DNA of 64,000 nt, taken from positions 1,550,001 through 1,614,000 of the forward strand of contig NC_022080.4 of assembly GCF_000445995.2 (NCBI RefSeq), given 5' to 3'. A model generated the notes under the pieces. The model searched no databases. It was given only the letters and a program-made list of their open reading frames with translations, and was not told the DNA's origin. This DNA comes from Geobacillus genomosp. 3 (GTDB lineage Bacteria > Bacillota > Bacilli > Bacillales > Anoxybacillaceae). The position numbers and the translations under genes were made by a program. Shown piece after piece: positions 1-9,328 of this stretch. Position 1 is the stretch's first letter. Every line of letters starts with the position of its first letter.

Positions 1-158
1 AACGGATCATGCCGGCCATCGGGGACAATAACACCAAAAACGGCTTTGCCAAGGAGGGCGAGACGGTGAAATGGCTTCAACTCACTCTTGAGCTTGTCAT
101 CGGGTTTGTGCAGACGTACCAACCGGCTGCGGCGGTGCCGAACGGGTTAAAGGTGTAG
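1..158 (+). CDS. C-terminal end of an unidentified gene (partial)
   Basis: Only the last 51 codons lie in the window; the frame is set by the TAG at 156-158 and no other stop interrupts it. The visible tail is amphipathic, ends in AVPNGLKV and carries no motif I can assign to a family. A hairpin with a T-run follows 11 bases after the stop, so this is the last gene of its transcript. I do not recognise it and give no function. Confidence 0.6.
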   Translation, partial: RIMPAIGDNNTKNGFAKEGETVKWLQLTLELVIGFVQTYQPAAAVPNGLKV

Positions 159-169
159 CAAGCAGCAAC

Positions 170-198
170 GAATCCGGCAGATGCTGGATTCTTTTTTT
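170..198 (+). terminator. Intrinsic terminator
   Basis: Arms GAATCC (170-175) and GGATTC (186-191) enclose a 10-base loop and are followed by seven T. It closes the transcript of the partial upstream gene. Confidence 0.75.
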
Positions 199-214
199 AT
201 TTTGGAAAAAACCG

Positions 215-255
215 TTGTTGTTTTTCTGTTTTAAGTGTACTATTAGTGATAGTAC
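215..255 (+). promoter_or_regulatory. Promoter with YtrA-type palindromic operator
   Basis: A -35 TTGTTG (215-220) and a -10 TACTAT (238-243) are 17 bases apart. The -10 lies inside the inverted repeat GTACTAT-N5-ATAGTAC (237-255). A dimer of the GntR protein encoded 28 bases downstream would cover the -10, which fits autorepression of the regulator-ABC operon. Confidence 0.65.
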
Positions 256-283
256 GGTAATGACAAAGGAAGGAGGAGGGGAG

Positions 284-691
284 ATGTTTGAGCTCGATTG
301 GCGAAGCCGTCAGCCGATTTACGAGCAGCTGATGGAAAAAATGAAGGAAATGATCATTCGTGAGCTATGGCAGCCGCACGATCAGCTGCCATCCGTTCGA
401 ATGATGGCGAAACAGCTGATGGTCAATCCGAATACGATTCAAAAAGCGTACCGGGAACTGGAGCGCGACGGCTGGATTTATTCCGTTCCGGGAAAGGGAA
501 GTTTCGTCGCGCCACGCCCGAAGCAGCCAAACACGGAGGCGATTGCCGCCGTTCGCGACCAAGTCATCCGCCTTGTTAAGGAAGCGCGGTTTTTAGGGGT
601 GACGAACGAGCAGTTATGGCAATGGATTCAAGAAGGAGAGAAAGAGGGGGAGAGCGATGATTCAACTAAAGAACGTGACGAAAACGTTTGA
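284..691 (+). CDS. GntR-family (YtrA subfamily) transcriptional repressor
   Basis: 135 residues, the usual length of the short YtrA branch of GntR regulators (winged helix plus a short dimerisation tail, no large effector domain). Residues about 8-75 hold the winged helix: RQPIYEQL opens helix 1, LPSVRMMAKQL and VNPNTIQKAYRELE form the recognition helices, and GKGSFV is the wing. The ATG at 284 follows AGGAGGAGGGG; longer in-frame starts would begin inside the promoter. It overlaps the ABC ATPase by 35 bases. In B. subtilis YtrA represses its own ABC operon and is induced by some cell-wall-active antibiotics; the same autoregulation is inferred here from the palindrome at 237-255. Confidence 0.9.
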   Translation: MFELDWRSRQPIYEQLMEKMKEMIIRELWQPHDQLPSVRMMAKQLMVNPNTIQKAYRELERDGWIYSVPGKGSFVAPRPKQPNTEAIAAVRDQVIRLVKEARFLGVTNEQLWQWIQEGEKEGESDDSTKERDENV

Positions 692-1556
692 GCGGTTTGC
701 GGCCGTCAACGGCGCCGACATGACCGTGCCGAACGGGGCGATTTACGGGCTGCTGGGGCCGAACGGGGCCGGGAAGACGACGCTGTTGAAACTGATGGCC
801 GGCATTCTCCGCCAGGACAGCGGAACGATTATGATCGATGGCGAAGATGTATGGGAAAACGTGCGCATCAAGCAACGGCTGTTGTTTTTGCCGGATTTTG
901 TCTACTTTTTTCCGCACGCCACGATCCGGCAAATGGCCGCCTTTTACGAACGGATGTATCCGTCGTTCAGCCGCGCGCGGTTTGTTGAGCTGAAATCCAT
1001 GTTTGCGCTTGACCCGGACAAAAAAATCCAGCAGTTTTCGAAAGGGATGCAGCGCCAGGCGGCGTTTTGGCTCGCCTTTTCCGTCCGTCCGGACGTGCTC
1101 ATTATGGATGAGCCGCTTGACGGGCTCGACGCATTCGTCCGCCGATATGTGAAACAACTGTTCATTGACGAAGTGGCCGAACGCGGCATGACCGTGGTGA
1201 TTTCCTCCCACAATTTGCGCGAGCTTGAAGACTTGTGCGACATCGTCGGATTGATGGCGGAAGGGGCGGTGCGAATGGAGCGCGACTTGAACGAGCTGCG
1301 CGCCGGGATGCATAAAATTCAAGTTGCGTTTCGCGGCGGGTTTCCGCGGGAGTTGGCGGAACGCCTGGACGTCGTGCATCGCGAGGAGCGCGGCAGCATC
1401 ACCCTGCTTGTCGTTCGTGGCGAGAAACGATCCATCGAAGAAACGGTGCGTTCGTTTGCCCCGCTCATTCTTGACGTCCTGCCGCTGTCGTTGGAGGAAA
1501 TTTTTGTGTATGAAATGGGGGGAACTGCTCATGTCCGCGAAACGATTGTCGGCTAA
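657..1556 (+). CDS. ABC transporter ATP-binding protein (YtrB-like)
   Basis: 299 residues, a single nucleotide-binding domain. Walker A is GPNGAGKTT (about residues 36-44). The signature position reads FSKGMQRQ instead of LSGGQ, as in many ABC-2 export ATPases, and Walker B is VLIMDEPLDGLD with the catalytic Glu; an SSHNLRE H-loop follows. Start ATG 657 with AGAGGGGG upstream. It overlaps the GntR gene by 35 bases and the permease by 26, so the three are translated as a unit. It should energise the permease at 1531-3240; the substrate is unknown. Confidence 0.9.
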   Translation: MIQLKNVTKTFERFAAVNGADMTVPNGAIYGLLGPNGAGKTTLLKLMAGILRQDSGTIMIDGEDVWENVRIKQRLLFLPDFVYFFPHATIRQMAAFYERMYPSFSRARFVELKSMFALDPDKKIQQFSKGMQRQAAFWLAFSVRPDVLIMDEPLDGLDAFVRRYVKQLFIDEVAERGMTVVISSHNLRELEDLCDIVGLMAEGAVRMERDLNELRAGMHKIQVAFRGGFPRELAERLDVVHREERGSITLLVVRGEKRSIEETVRSFAPLILDVLPLSLEEIFVYEMGGTAHVRETIVG

Positions 1557-3240
1557 TCGCGCTATGTGGGGGCAAAACATGCGGCAAGTCAGCTGGGTGG
1601 CAGTGGTTCATTTGTTGTTTTGGCTCGCTGCCATCGTCTTGCCGATGGGGTTGGCGTATTCGCAATACGATCCGAAAAACGGGGAAATCCCACGCTGGGA
1701 GACGGTGTACGATATTTCCAACGGCTTTGAGGCGCTCATTGCCTGGTTTGCTCCGATGTTGGCGTCCGCCGCGGTGCTCCGCTACATGCAAGACAAGCGA
1801 GCGGCTGATTTGATCCACAGCTTGCCGATCCGCCGTACGGAGCTGCTTGCCGGGCAAATGGTGTATGGTTGGCTCATGCTTGTCTTGCCGCTGTTGACGG
1901 CGGCATTGGCCGCTGTCGGCTGCTTGTACGGGCTTGATCTCCCATGGCCGATCGGCGCGGCGGACGTATGGCGATGGTTCGGAGAAACGTTGGTGATGGA
2001 AACGCTCATCTTTGCGCTTGGCATTGTGGTGGGCGTTCTTGTCGGCCAATCGGCGCTTCATGTCGCGCTGACAACTATTTTTCTCTTTTTTCCGGCCGGC
2101 ATCATGGTTCTGATAGTTAGCAACTTGTCGCTGTTGTTATACGGATTTCCGGATATGTACTATTTATCGAGTGAACTCGATCAATGGGTGATGCCGATTC
2201 GCTATGCGATGTTGGCACATCAGGCGATGAGCGCGGGGGAAGCCGGGCTGTTGCTGCTGCTGTCGCTTCTGTTTTTCGGGTTGTCCATTTGGCTGTACGA
2301 GCGGCGGCCGGCAGAAGCGGCCGGGCAGGCGCTGGCGTTTCCGGCGCTCCGTCCGCTGTTTGTGTATGGGGTCGCATTTTGCTCGTGGCTTGTCGGCGGC
2401 TTTTATTTTGGAGAAGTGGAGCGGCAATGGGGCTGGATTGTCTTCGGCTATATAACGTTTTCTTTGCTTGGGTACGCGATTGCCCAGATGGTTATCGCGA
2501 AAACGTGGCGCGTATTTCACCGCTGGAAAGGGTATGTCGCGTTTGCGGCGGTGATGGCCGTTCTTGCCTTTCTCATCCGCGTCGATCTTACCGGCTATGA
2601 GCAGCGCGTGCCGGCAGTCGCAGACATTAAGCAAGTGTACTTCGGCCAGTCGACGATGAACTTTGAACACCCGGAGCAGATCGGCCGCTCGTTTGTAGAA
2701 TATGACCAATTTCTCCGTACGAAAGAAAATATTGAGGCGGTGCGGGCGTTTCATCAGCAGCTTGCGCACGACCAACCGCGTTCATCGCGATTTGAGCAAG
2801 TTCAGTCGGTGGTGATCGGCTATGTGCTGAAAGACGGCACGCGCCTCCTCCGCCGCTATGAAGTGCCGGTCGAACTGTATATGACGCATTTTCGCCGCAT
2901 TATGGAGTCGAAAGAGTATAAACAGCAGTACCATTTACTGCTTCGCCCGGGCGGCTATTCGCCGATCCGCCAAGTGACGATACGAAACATGAATACAGGG
3001 CAGCCGGTGCTTGTTTTAGCTGAGCCGAAGGAAATTGAATCGTTTATCGGCGCCCTGAAACAAGACTTGTGGAACGAACCGGTCGAAAACATGATGGGCA
3101 CCGTGAGCATATGGTACGGAGACGTCGAACTGCTGCAAAGCGACGGCGATTCGTTCGGCTTGGGGCTCGCGGAAAACTATACACATGTGCGCCAATGGCT
3201 CGAACGGCGGCATGTGGGAGATGACTTGATCAAAAAATGA
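1531..3240 (+). CDS. ABC-2 type permease with C-terminal soluble domain
   Basis: 569 residues. The first part (about 20-350) has roughly eight to ten hydrophobic helices; from about residue 353 to the end the protein is hydrophilic and probably extracytoplasmic. Start ATG 1531 lies inside the end of the ATPase gene, after GGGGGGAA. A longer open frame to 1324 is only the +1 shadow of the ATPase. B. subtilis ytr operons carry two permeases (YtrC, YtrD) where this one has a single larger protein. It probably forms a homodimer with two copies of the ATPase. Function beyond ABC export is not visible. Confidence 0.8.
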   Translation: MSAKRLSANRAMWGQNMRQVSWVAVVHLLFWLAAIVLPMGLAYSQYDPKNGEIPRWETVYDISNGFEALIAWFAPMLASAAVLRYMQDKRAADLIHSLPIRRTELLAGQMVYGWLMLVLPLLTAALAAVGCLYGLDLPWPIGAADVWRWFGETLVMETLIFALGIVVGVLVGQSALHVALTTIFLFFPAGIMVLIVSNLSLLLYGFPDMYYLSSELDQWVMPIRYAMLAHQAMSAGEAGLLLLLSLLFFGLSIWLYERRPAEAAGQALAFPALRPLFVYGVAFCSWLVGGFYFGEVERQWGWIVFGYITFSLLGYAIAQMVIAKTWRVFHRWKGYVAFAAVMAVLAFLIRVDLTGYEQRVPAVADIKQVYFGQSTMNFEHPEQIGRSFVEYDQFLRTKENIEAVRAFHQQLAHDQPRSSRFEQVQSVVIGYVLKDGTRLLRRYEVPVELYMTHFRRIMESKEYKQQYHLLLRPGGYSPIRQVTIRNMNTGQPVLVLAEPKEIESFIGALKQDLWNEPVENMMGTVSIWYGDVELLQSDGDSFGLGLAENYTHVRQWLERRHVGDDLIKK

Positions 3241-3250
3241 ACGAATAAAA

Positions 3251-3282
3251 AACGGGCAGGGGCCGATCCTCTGCCCGTTTTG
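3251..3282 (+). terminator. Terminator shared by convergent genes
   Basis: AACGGGCAG (3251-3259) pairs with CTGCCCGTT (3271-3279), followed by T-rich sequence. A-rich sequence precedes it, so it can act in both directions, for the ABC operon and for the minus-strand small gene ending at 3287. Confidence 0.8.
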
Positions 3283-3286
3283 TCCG

Positions 3287-3514
3287 TTAAGACGCCGTCT
3301 TTTTCCGACGCCAAAGCCATACGGTGAGCAAGTCAAGCAGCCAAAAAGCGATAAAAAGAAATAACAGAAACAGCTCAGGTGTTTCCATCACGCGAAACGG
3401 ATTGAGCACGTTATGAAACGATTGAAGCAGCGTTAATCCTAACAACAAGTCCATCCCTACCGCCGTTCCGCCCAACAGCAGCATAAAGGCGAGGGAGAGG
3501 AATACGATTTTCAA
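3287..3514 (-). CDS. Small two-helix membrane protein, unknown function
   Basis: 75 residues. Two hydrophobic segments (about 4-33 and 46-68) are separated by a short polar loop, and the protein ends in RRKKTAS, placing the C-terminus in the cytoplasm by the positive-inside rule. The start is a TTG at 3514 with AGGTGG six bases upstream on the minus strand. It is divergent from the germination operon. I do not recognise the family. Confidence 0.6.
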   Translation of the reverse strand: MKIVFLSLAFMLLLGGTAVGMDLLLGLTLLQSFHNVLNPFRVMETPELFLLFLFIAFWLLDLLTVWLWRRKKTAS

Positions 3515-3643
3515 TGCAAGCCACCTGCCGCTTTTTCGTTTAGTGTTCTCCGGCCAGGGAGGAATGATGCACCCCCGTATACACTGTTGGTTGATTGCCT
3601 ATAATGGAGGATAAAAGTGACACGGAGCAAGGAGGAGAGGGGT

Positions 3644-5269
3644 ATGTTGTTTCAGTGGGGGATGCGCCGGCAAAAGGATCGGATGAACGACGGCGTGCAG
3701 CAAGAAGGGACCGACCATAGCGGCGAAGCGGCGGACGTCCCGCAAGAGCCGCTGTCACCTGAACTGGCGGTGAACATTGACATCATTCGGCGGGCGACCG
3801 GAGAAAGCTGCGATGTCGTCATTCGCCGTTTTTCCCTCGGCCAGGAAACGCAAATGAAAGCGGCCATCGTCTTTGTCGACGGGCTCGTCGATGAAAAAAA
3901 TGTGTACGAGTTTTTGCTTATGCCGCTCCTTACGGCGTCGTTTCCGCTCGCGCTCGAGGAAAAAGGGCGGTTTCAATGGATTGAAAAAAAGCTCGCTGCG
4001 GTTGGCGGCGTCAAGCATGTCGCCGAATGGAAGCAGCTGTTTTTTGATCTGTTTTCCGGGGCGACGGTGATGCTCATTGACGGGGTGCCGTTTGCCATTA
4101 GCGCGAGCACGAAAGGCGGGCAATACCGTTCGATTGAAGAGCCGCAGACACAAATCGCCATCCGCGGCCCGCGCGAAGGGTTTACGGAGTCATTGCGCAC
4201 GAATACAGCGATGATCCGCCGCCGCATTAAAAACCCGAACCTTTGGCTGGAGACGATGCAAATCGGCACGGTGACGCAAACCGATGTCGCCATCATGTAT
4301 GTGAAAGGAATCGCCAATGACGAAATCATCGAGGAAGTGAAGACGCGCCTCCGCCGCATCGACATTGACAGCGTGCTCGAGTCCGGCTATATCGAACAAT
4401 TGATTGAAGATCAGACGTTTACCACCTTCCCGACAACGTACCATACGGAGCGGCCCGATATTGTCGCCGCCAATTTGCTTGAAGGAAGGGTCGCTATTTT
4501 TGTCGAAGGGACGCCATTTGTACTTGTCGCACCAGCATTGTTCATTCAATTTTTCCAAGCGGTTGAAGATTATTATGCCCGTTTTGACATCGCGACAGCC
4601 CTTCGTTTTTTACGCGTGCTCATTTTCTTTATCTCCCTTGTTGCTCCGGCCATTTACATCGCGGCGACGACGTTTCATCAAGAGATGATCCCGACCCAGC
4701 TCGCCATTGCCATCGCCGCCCAGCGCGAGGCGGTGCCGTTTCCGGCATTTGTTGAAGCGCTCATGATGGAGGTGACGTTTGAAGTGTTGCGCGAGGCCGG
4801 CGTCCGCTTGCCGCGCGCCGTCGGCCAGGCGGTGTCGATCGTCGGGGCGTTAGTCATCGGCCAGGCCTCGGTGGAGGCTGGGTTTGTATCGTCAGCGATG
4901 GTCATCGTCGTTTCGATTACAGCGATTGCCAGCTTTGCCACGCCGTCGTTTGCCATTGCCATCTCGGCGCGTCTCATCCGGTTTGGCCTCATGTTTTTGG
5001 CGGCGATGTTCGGGTTTTACGGCATTATGATGGGCATTTTGGTCATGACGATTCATTTATGCAGCTTGCGTTCGTTCGGCGTCCCGTATATGTCGCCGCT
5101 CGCTCCGTTTACGCCGTCAAATATAGGCGATACGCTGTTCCGTGTCCCGACATGGATGTTTCGCGAGCGGCCGCGCCTGATTAACCAAAAAAATATCGTT
5201 CGCCAATCGGGCGACCAAAAGCCGCAGCCGCCGGCGCCGTCGCGCCAAGAGAAGGGGGATGAGTCATGA
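3644..5269 (+). CDS. gerKA: Spore germinant receptor A subunit (GerA family)
   Basis: 541 residues, the normal size of Ger(x)A subunits. A hydrophilic N-terminal region (about 1-310) is followed by a membrane region of about five helices beginning at RVLIFFISLVAPAIY (near 325) and a short cytoplasmic tail rich in Pro and Gln. It forms the inner-membrane germinant receptor with the C and B subunits encoded next. Start ATG 3644 follows AAGGAGGAGAGGGGT; a GTG at 3617 has no ribosome site. Gene order A-C-B is that of gerK in B. subtilis (gerA and gerB are A-B-C), the reason for the symbol; nutrient specificity cannot be read. Forespore sigma-G transcription is expected; upstream I see only a TATAAT-like box at 3600-3605. 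Confidence 0.85.
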   Translation: MLFQWGMRRQKDRMNDGVQQEGTDHSGEAADVPQEPLSPELAVNIDIIRRATGESCDVVIRRFSLGQETQMKAAIVFVDGLVDEKNVYEFLLMPLLTASFPLALEEKGRFQWIEKKLAAVGGVKHVAEWKQLFFDLFSGATVMLIDGVPFAISASTKGGQYRSIEEPQTQIAIRGPREGFTESLRTNTAMIRRRIKNPNLWLETMQIGTVTQTDVAIMYVKGIANDEIIEEVKTRLRRIDIDSVLESGYIEQLIEDQTFTTFPTTYHTERPDIVAANLLEGRVAIFVEGTPFVLVAPALFIQFFQAVEDYYARFDIATALRFLRVLIFFISLVAPAIYIAATTFHQEMIPTQLAIAIAAQREAVPFPAFVEALMMEVTFEVLREAGVRLPRAVGQAVSIVGALVIGQASVEAGFVSSAMVIVVSITAIASFATPSFAIAISARLIRFGLMFLAAMFGFYGIMMGILVMTIHLCSLRSFGVPYMSPLAPFTPSNIGDTLFRVPTWMFRERPRLINQKNIVRQSGDQKPQPPAPSRQEKGDES

Positions 5270-6474
5270 AACGGCTGCTTGGCATGTTTTTGCCGTTTGC
5301 CGCCTGTGTCTGTTTGCTTTCGGGCTGTTGGAGCAAAAAAGAGCTGACCGATTTGGCGTTTGTCATTGCCGTTGGCCTCGATAAAACGGAAGACGGCAAG
5401 TATCTCGCTTCCTTTCAAGTCGTCAACCCGGGCAATGTCGCCGGGGCGACGCAGCGCGGCGGCGGGGCGGGCGGTGTGCCGGTGTCGATTTATACGTCAA
5501 CCGGAGACAGCTTGGACGAAGCGAGCCGGAAAGCCTCAGAAAAAGTGTCGCGTCTCCTGTATTACGCCCATACGAACTTAGTCGTCATCGGCGAAGAACT
5601 GGCGCGCGAAGGATTGGACGGGGTGTTCGATGTGATGGAGCGGCACCATCAGTTCCGGCCGACGGCGCGCCTTGTCATCGCCCGCGGCCATTCAGCGAAA
5701 GATACACTCTCAGTGCTGACGCCGATCGATAAAATTTCCGCCAATCAAATTATTAAAACGCTTGAGTTTTCTGAAAAATCTTGGGGACAAACGATCCATG
5801 CGGATGTGTGGTGGGCGATTCGCGGCATCGCTTCGCCTGGGAGAAACCCGGTCATGACCGGGGTATCCATTGAGGGGAGCTTAGAAAAAGGGAAGCGTCA
5901 AGAAAACGTGCAGTCATCCGTGCCTGACGCCCGCGTCACGTTGAACGGACTTGCGCTGTTCAAAAACGGCCGCCTCGTCCATTGGGTGAACGGGCCGACA
6001 GCGCGCGGCATGATGTGGGTGCTTGACCGTATTCACCAAACGAATCTCACTATTCCGTGGGAAGGAAAACAGGAAGCGATCGGCTATCGGACGGCGCGGG
6101 CGAAAACGAATGTAGAGGCGCGCGTCAACAACGGCCGACCGTCCATCTCTGTCCATATCAAGGCGGAAGGCGACATCAGCGAGGCGCGCGTCCCCATTAA
6201 CTTAGCCGACGCCGGCGTGGTATTTCGTTTAGAAAAAGAACTGGAACGGAACGTCAAACAGGAGGTTACAAAAGCCATTGAAACAGCCCAGCGCGAAAAA
6301 ACGGATATTTTCGGGTTTGGCGACGCGGTTCACCGCGCTGCCCCACGCTTATGGAAGAAGATCGAGAAAGAGTGGCACGACCGCTATTTTCCCGAACTTG
6401 ACGTCACTGTAACGGCTGATCTGTACATCCGCCACACCGGGCTGCGGAACAAGCCATATATAGAAGAAGAATAA
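5266..6474 (+). CDS. gerKC: Spore germinant receptor C subunit, lipoprotein (GerC family)
   Basis: 402 residues. The N-terminus is a lipoprotein signal peptide with the lipobox LLSGC (Cys21), followed by WSKKELTDLAFV, the conserved opening of mature Ger(x)C proteins. Family knowledge places it lipid-anchored on the outer face of the spore inner membrane, contacting the A and B subunits. ATG 5266 overlaps the gerKA stop by four bases, a translational coupling. Length is slightly above the usual 370-400. Confidence 0.88.
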   Translation: MKRLLGMFLPFAACVCLLSGCWSKKELTDLAFVIAVGLDKTEDGKYLASFQVVNPGNVAGATQRGGGAGGVPVSIYTSTGDSLDEASRKASEKVSRLLYYAHTNLVVIGEELAREGLDGVFDVMERHHQFRPTARLVIARGHSAKDTLSVLTPIDKISANQIIKTLEFSEKSWGQTIHADVWWAIRGIASPGRNPVMTGVSIEGSLEKGKRQENVQSSVPDARVTLNGLALFKNGRLVHWVNGPTARGMMWVLDRIHQTNLTIPWEGKQEAIGYRTARAKTNVEARVNNGRPSISVHIKAEGDISEARVPINLADAGVVFRLEKELERNVKQEVTKAIETAQREKTDIFGFGDAVHRAAPRLWKKIEKEWHDRYFPELDVTVTADLYIRHTGLRNKPYIEEE

Positions 6475-6538
6475 ATGGTCGCCGGCCAAAGCCGGCACGG
6501 GGGAGGGGAGTTGACTAGGCAAAGGCGGTGAGATTCAG

Positions 6539-7642
6539 TTGGAGCGCATTAAAATTAACGCACGCCAGTTATTTGTGTTAATTGTGCTGTTCGAACACGG
6601 CAGCGCCATCGTCATTCCGCTCGGCGTGAGCGCCAAGCAAGATGTATGGATCGCCATTTTGCTCGGCTTGGCGCTCGGGCTGCTGTTATTTTTCGTTTAT
6701 CGCCGGTTGTTCGAATATTATCCCGACCAGCCGCTGACCGCTTACCTGCCGCAAATTGTCGGGGCGCCGCTCGGCAAACTGTTAGCAGTTGTCTATATTA
6801 CGTATTTTCTTTACATTGCCGCCCGTGTGCTGCGCGATTTTGGCGAGCTGTTGTTAACATTTGCCTATCCGGAGACGCCGTTGTTTGTGTTAAATGCCAT
6901 TATGGCGCTGGTTGTCATGTATGGCGTCTATAAGGGGATTGAGGTGCTTGCGCGCACCGGTGAGCTGTTTTTGACAGTGTCGTATTTTTTGGCGCTCGCC
7001 GGATTTATCCTTGTGTTTGTTTCCAGACTGGTCGATCTGGCTCAATTGCAGCCGGTGTTGGAGGAAAGCTGGAGGCGGGTGTGGAAAACGGTGTTTACCG
7101 AAACGCTGTATGTTCCGTTCGGGGAGATGATCGTGTTTACGATGCTGTTTCCATATATCAACAATCCAGTAAAAGTAGGAAGAGTTGGGGTGGCTGGCAT
7201 GGTGCTGAGCGGAGTCAATTTGGCGATCATTATGGCGATCAATATGGCCGTCCTCGGTCCTGATGCGGCGTCGCGTTCGTCGTTTCCGCTTTTGGATACG
7301 ATCCGCCGCGTGCAAGTGGCCCATTTTTTAGAGCGGCTTGATATCCTGTTTATGATTGTGTTGATCATCGGCGGCTTTTTTAAAATATCCATCTTTTTTT
7401 ATGCCGGGGTTGTCGGGGCGGCCAATTTGTTTGGCATTTCGAGCCATCATCGGCTCGTCTATCCGCTCGGGCTGCTCGTGCTGCTTTTGTCGGTTGCCAT
7501 CGCCAGCAATTATGCGGAGCATATTTACGAAGGATTGAAGATCGTCACTTTTTACTTGCATATTCCGCTGCAAGTCATCATTCCGGTGTTGCTGCTGATC
7601 ATCGCCGCGGTTCGCCGGCGGTTCAGCCAGCCGACAAAATAA
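6539..7642 (+). CDS. gerKB: Spore germinant receptor B subunit (GerB family permease-like)
   Basis: 367 residues with about ten hydrophobic helices, an APC-superfamily-like fold, the usual length for Ger(x)B. It opens with KINARQLFVLIVLFEHGSA, typical of the family. The start is TTG 6539 preceded by GGTGAG; no in-frame ATG or GTG exists nearby. It lies 64 bases after gerKC. The B subunit is the one implicated in germinant binding, so variation here would set specificity. Confidence 0.87.
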   Translation: MERIKINARQLFVLIVLFEHGSAIVIPLGVSAKQDVWIAILLGLALGLLLFFVYRRLFEYYPDQPLTAYLPQIVGAPLGKLLAVVYITYFLYIAARVLRDFGELLLTFAYPETPLFVLNAIMALVVMYGVYKGIEVLARTGELFLTVSYFLALAGFILVFVSRLVDLAQLQPVLEESWRRVWKTVFTETLYVPFGEMIVFTMLFPYINNPVKVGRVGVAGMVLSGVNLAIIMAINMAVLGPDAASRSSFPLLDTIRRVQVAHFLERLDILFMIVLIIGGFFKISIFFYAGVVGAANLFGISSHHRLVYPLGLLVLLLSVAIASNYAEHIYEGLKIVTFYLHIPLQVIIPVLLLIIAAVRRRFSQPTK

Positions 7643-7870
7643 GAAAAACGGACTAGATGGTTTTTGCCGAAAAAAGAAGGAAAATGGACGAAAAAACGCG
7701 AATGAAACAATAGCATTGTTTGTTTTGGAAACAACTAGATGAAACGGCGATAAAAATACAGCCCGAAGGCGGGGTGGAAGAAGCACGGCGCCGAGGCGCA
7801 TCATTTGTTTCGGAAAGCCGGTGTCGGCTGCGGGCGATAGATTTAACTATTAAAGAAAAAGGGTTGAACG

Positions 7871-9316
7871 ATGGTGAAAGCGAATGTACAGGCGATCGAC
7901 CAGCTAGATGCGGAACAGTTGGGCAGCGGCATGATGATTACGGACCGCCGTTTTTTCATTCTTGCGGTCAGCGAGCGAATGACAGAGCGGCTCGGATTGG
8001 CCAAAGAGGAATTGATCGGGCGGCCGGCCAGCTCTCTTTTTCCGGCAGAACGGTCTGCCGATTTGTTTGACCATATTGCCCAAGCGGTGAAAAAGGACGG
8101 GTGTTGGCAAGGAGAGGCGCACCATGTAGTGAAAGGCGGGCGGACGTACGCAAGCCGGATGAACGTTTATGCCCTGCCAGGCAGCGAAGGGGAATGGCTC
8201 ATTTGGCGGTTTGCGGAACGGGATTGTGCGCTGTCTGCCGCCTCTTTGACGCCGGCGGAGGTGCTGCGCGCCATTTATGCTTCTGCGCCGTTTGCCGTTG
8301 TTCCAGTGAGAGCGGACGGGACGGTGCAAGACTGGGGCAACAGCGCTGAAACGCTGTTTGGACGCCGAAAAGAGGAAGCGGTCGGCCGTCCGATATGGGA
8401 GCTTTTCCGCCATGGCGGTCAAACACCGCTTCCGTTTTCGCTCGAGAGGCGGCAATGCGGGGAAGGAATGGTGCAACGCGAGGACGGCACGCCGGTCCAT
8501 ATTGCCTATACGGTCATTCCGGTGTCTAGCTCAAGCGGATATGTTGTCCTTGTGGAAGATATCACCAAGCAAAAACAAAAGGAGGCTGAGCGCCGGCGCC
8601 AAGCCGAGCTGGCGAAAAAAATCCAGCACACTTTGTTGACGCCGCTCATTCAAAATCAGGCGGTGACGATGGAAGCGGTTTATATTCCGTCCGATGATTT
8701 ATCCGGCGATATTTACGCTTGTTACCAAATCGATTTATACCGCTATGGGGTGATCGTCATTGATGTGATGGGCCATGGCATTTCCTCGGCGTTAGTGAGC
8801 ATGCTGCTCCGCTCGCTTTTGCGCGGATTGATCGTTCGTGTCGTTGACCCGATTTCTGTGGCGAGTGAGCTGGAGAAGCATGTGCAAAACTTATTCCCGG
8901 ATGAGGCAAATGACATCCGTTATTTGTTTTCGATGATTTACTTAGTTATTGATACGAAAGAGCGAAAAATTGAATACACGAACGCCGGCCATCCGGCCGG
9001 GCTGCTCGTCTTTGACGATGGAAGCGTGCACGAGCTCGATAAAGGCGGCCTGGCGATCGGCAGCCCGTTTTCTTTGCCGTTTGAAAAAGGGGTGATCGAC
9101 TACGGCAGGCGAGCCCGGTTGCTTTTGTATACGGACGGCATTTTAGAGGAAATGGATCCATCCATTTTGCAAAGCATCGAGAAAATTCGTACATGCACCC
9201 AAACTTACCGCCATTTGCCGGATAAACGTTTCCTAGAACAGCTAATCAGTCAAAGTCCTTCGCTCGCTCGTCCGTCCGATGACATTTGTTTGTTGTCAAT
9301 TACAGTCCATGGATAG
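7871..9316 (+). CDS. PAS-PAS-PP2C (SpoIIE/RsbP-type) serine phosphatase
   Basis: 481 residues. Two PAS domains (about 15-120 and 133-235) precede a SpoIIE-type PP2C domain (about 245-478) with metal-binding and active-site motifs DDLSGD, DVMGHG, NAGHPAG and LLLYTDG. The expected reaction is dephosphorylation of a phospho-STAS protein, here most likely the product of 9825-10253, in response to a signal sensed by the PAS domains. Architecture resembles B. subtilis RsbP (one PAS) with an extra PAS. The ATG at 7871 gives a complete first PAS domain; the ribosome site (AAAGGG upstream) is weak. It is the first gene of a three-gene module without a sigma factor. Confidence 0.88.
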   Translation: MVKANVQAIDQLDAEQLGSGMMITDRRFFILAVSERMTERLGLAKEELIGRPASSLFPAERSADLFDHIAQAVKKDGCWQGEAHHVVKGGRTYASRMNVYALPGSEGEWLIWRFAERDCALSAASLTPAEVLRAIYASAPFAVVPVRADGTVQDWGNSAETLFGRRKEEAVGRPIWELFRHGGQTPLPFSLERRQCGEGMVQREDGTPVHIAYTVIPVSSSSGYVVLVEDITKQKQKEAERRRQAELAKKIQHTLLTPLIQNQAVTMEAVYIPSDDLSGDIYACYQIDLYRYGVIVIDVMGHGISSALVSMLLRSLLRGLIVRVVDPISVASELEKHVQNLFPDEANDIRYLFSMIYLVIDTKERKIEYTNAGHPAGLLVFDDGSVHELDKGGLAIGSPFSLPFEKGVIDYGRRARLLLYTDGILEEMDPSILQSIEKIRTCTQTYRHLPDKRFLEQLISQSPSLARPSDDICLLSITVHG

Positions 9317-9328
9317 GTGGGAGCCAAC

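Noticed and set aside
7643-7870. Sigma-B type promoter before the partner-switching genes
   Set aside because: No pair of GTTTAA and GGGTAT-like boxes at the right spacing was found.
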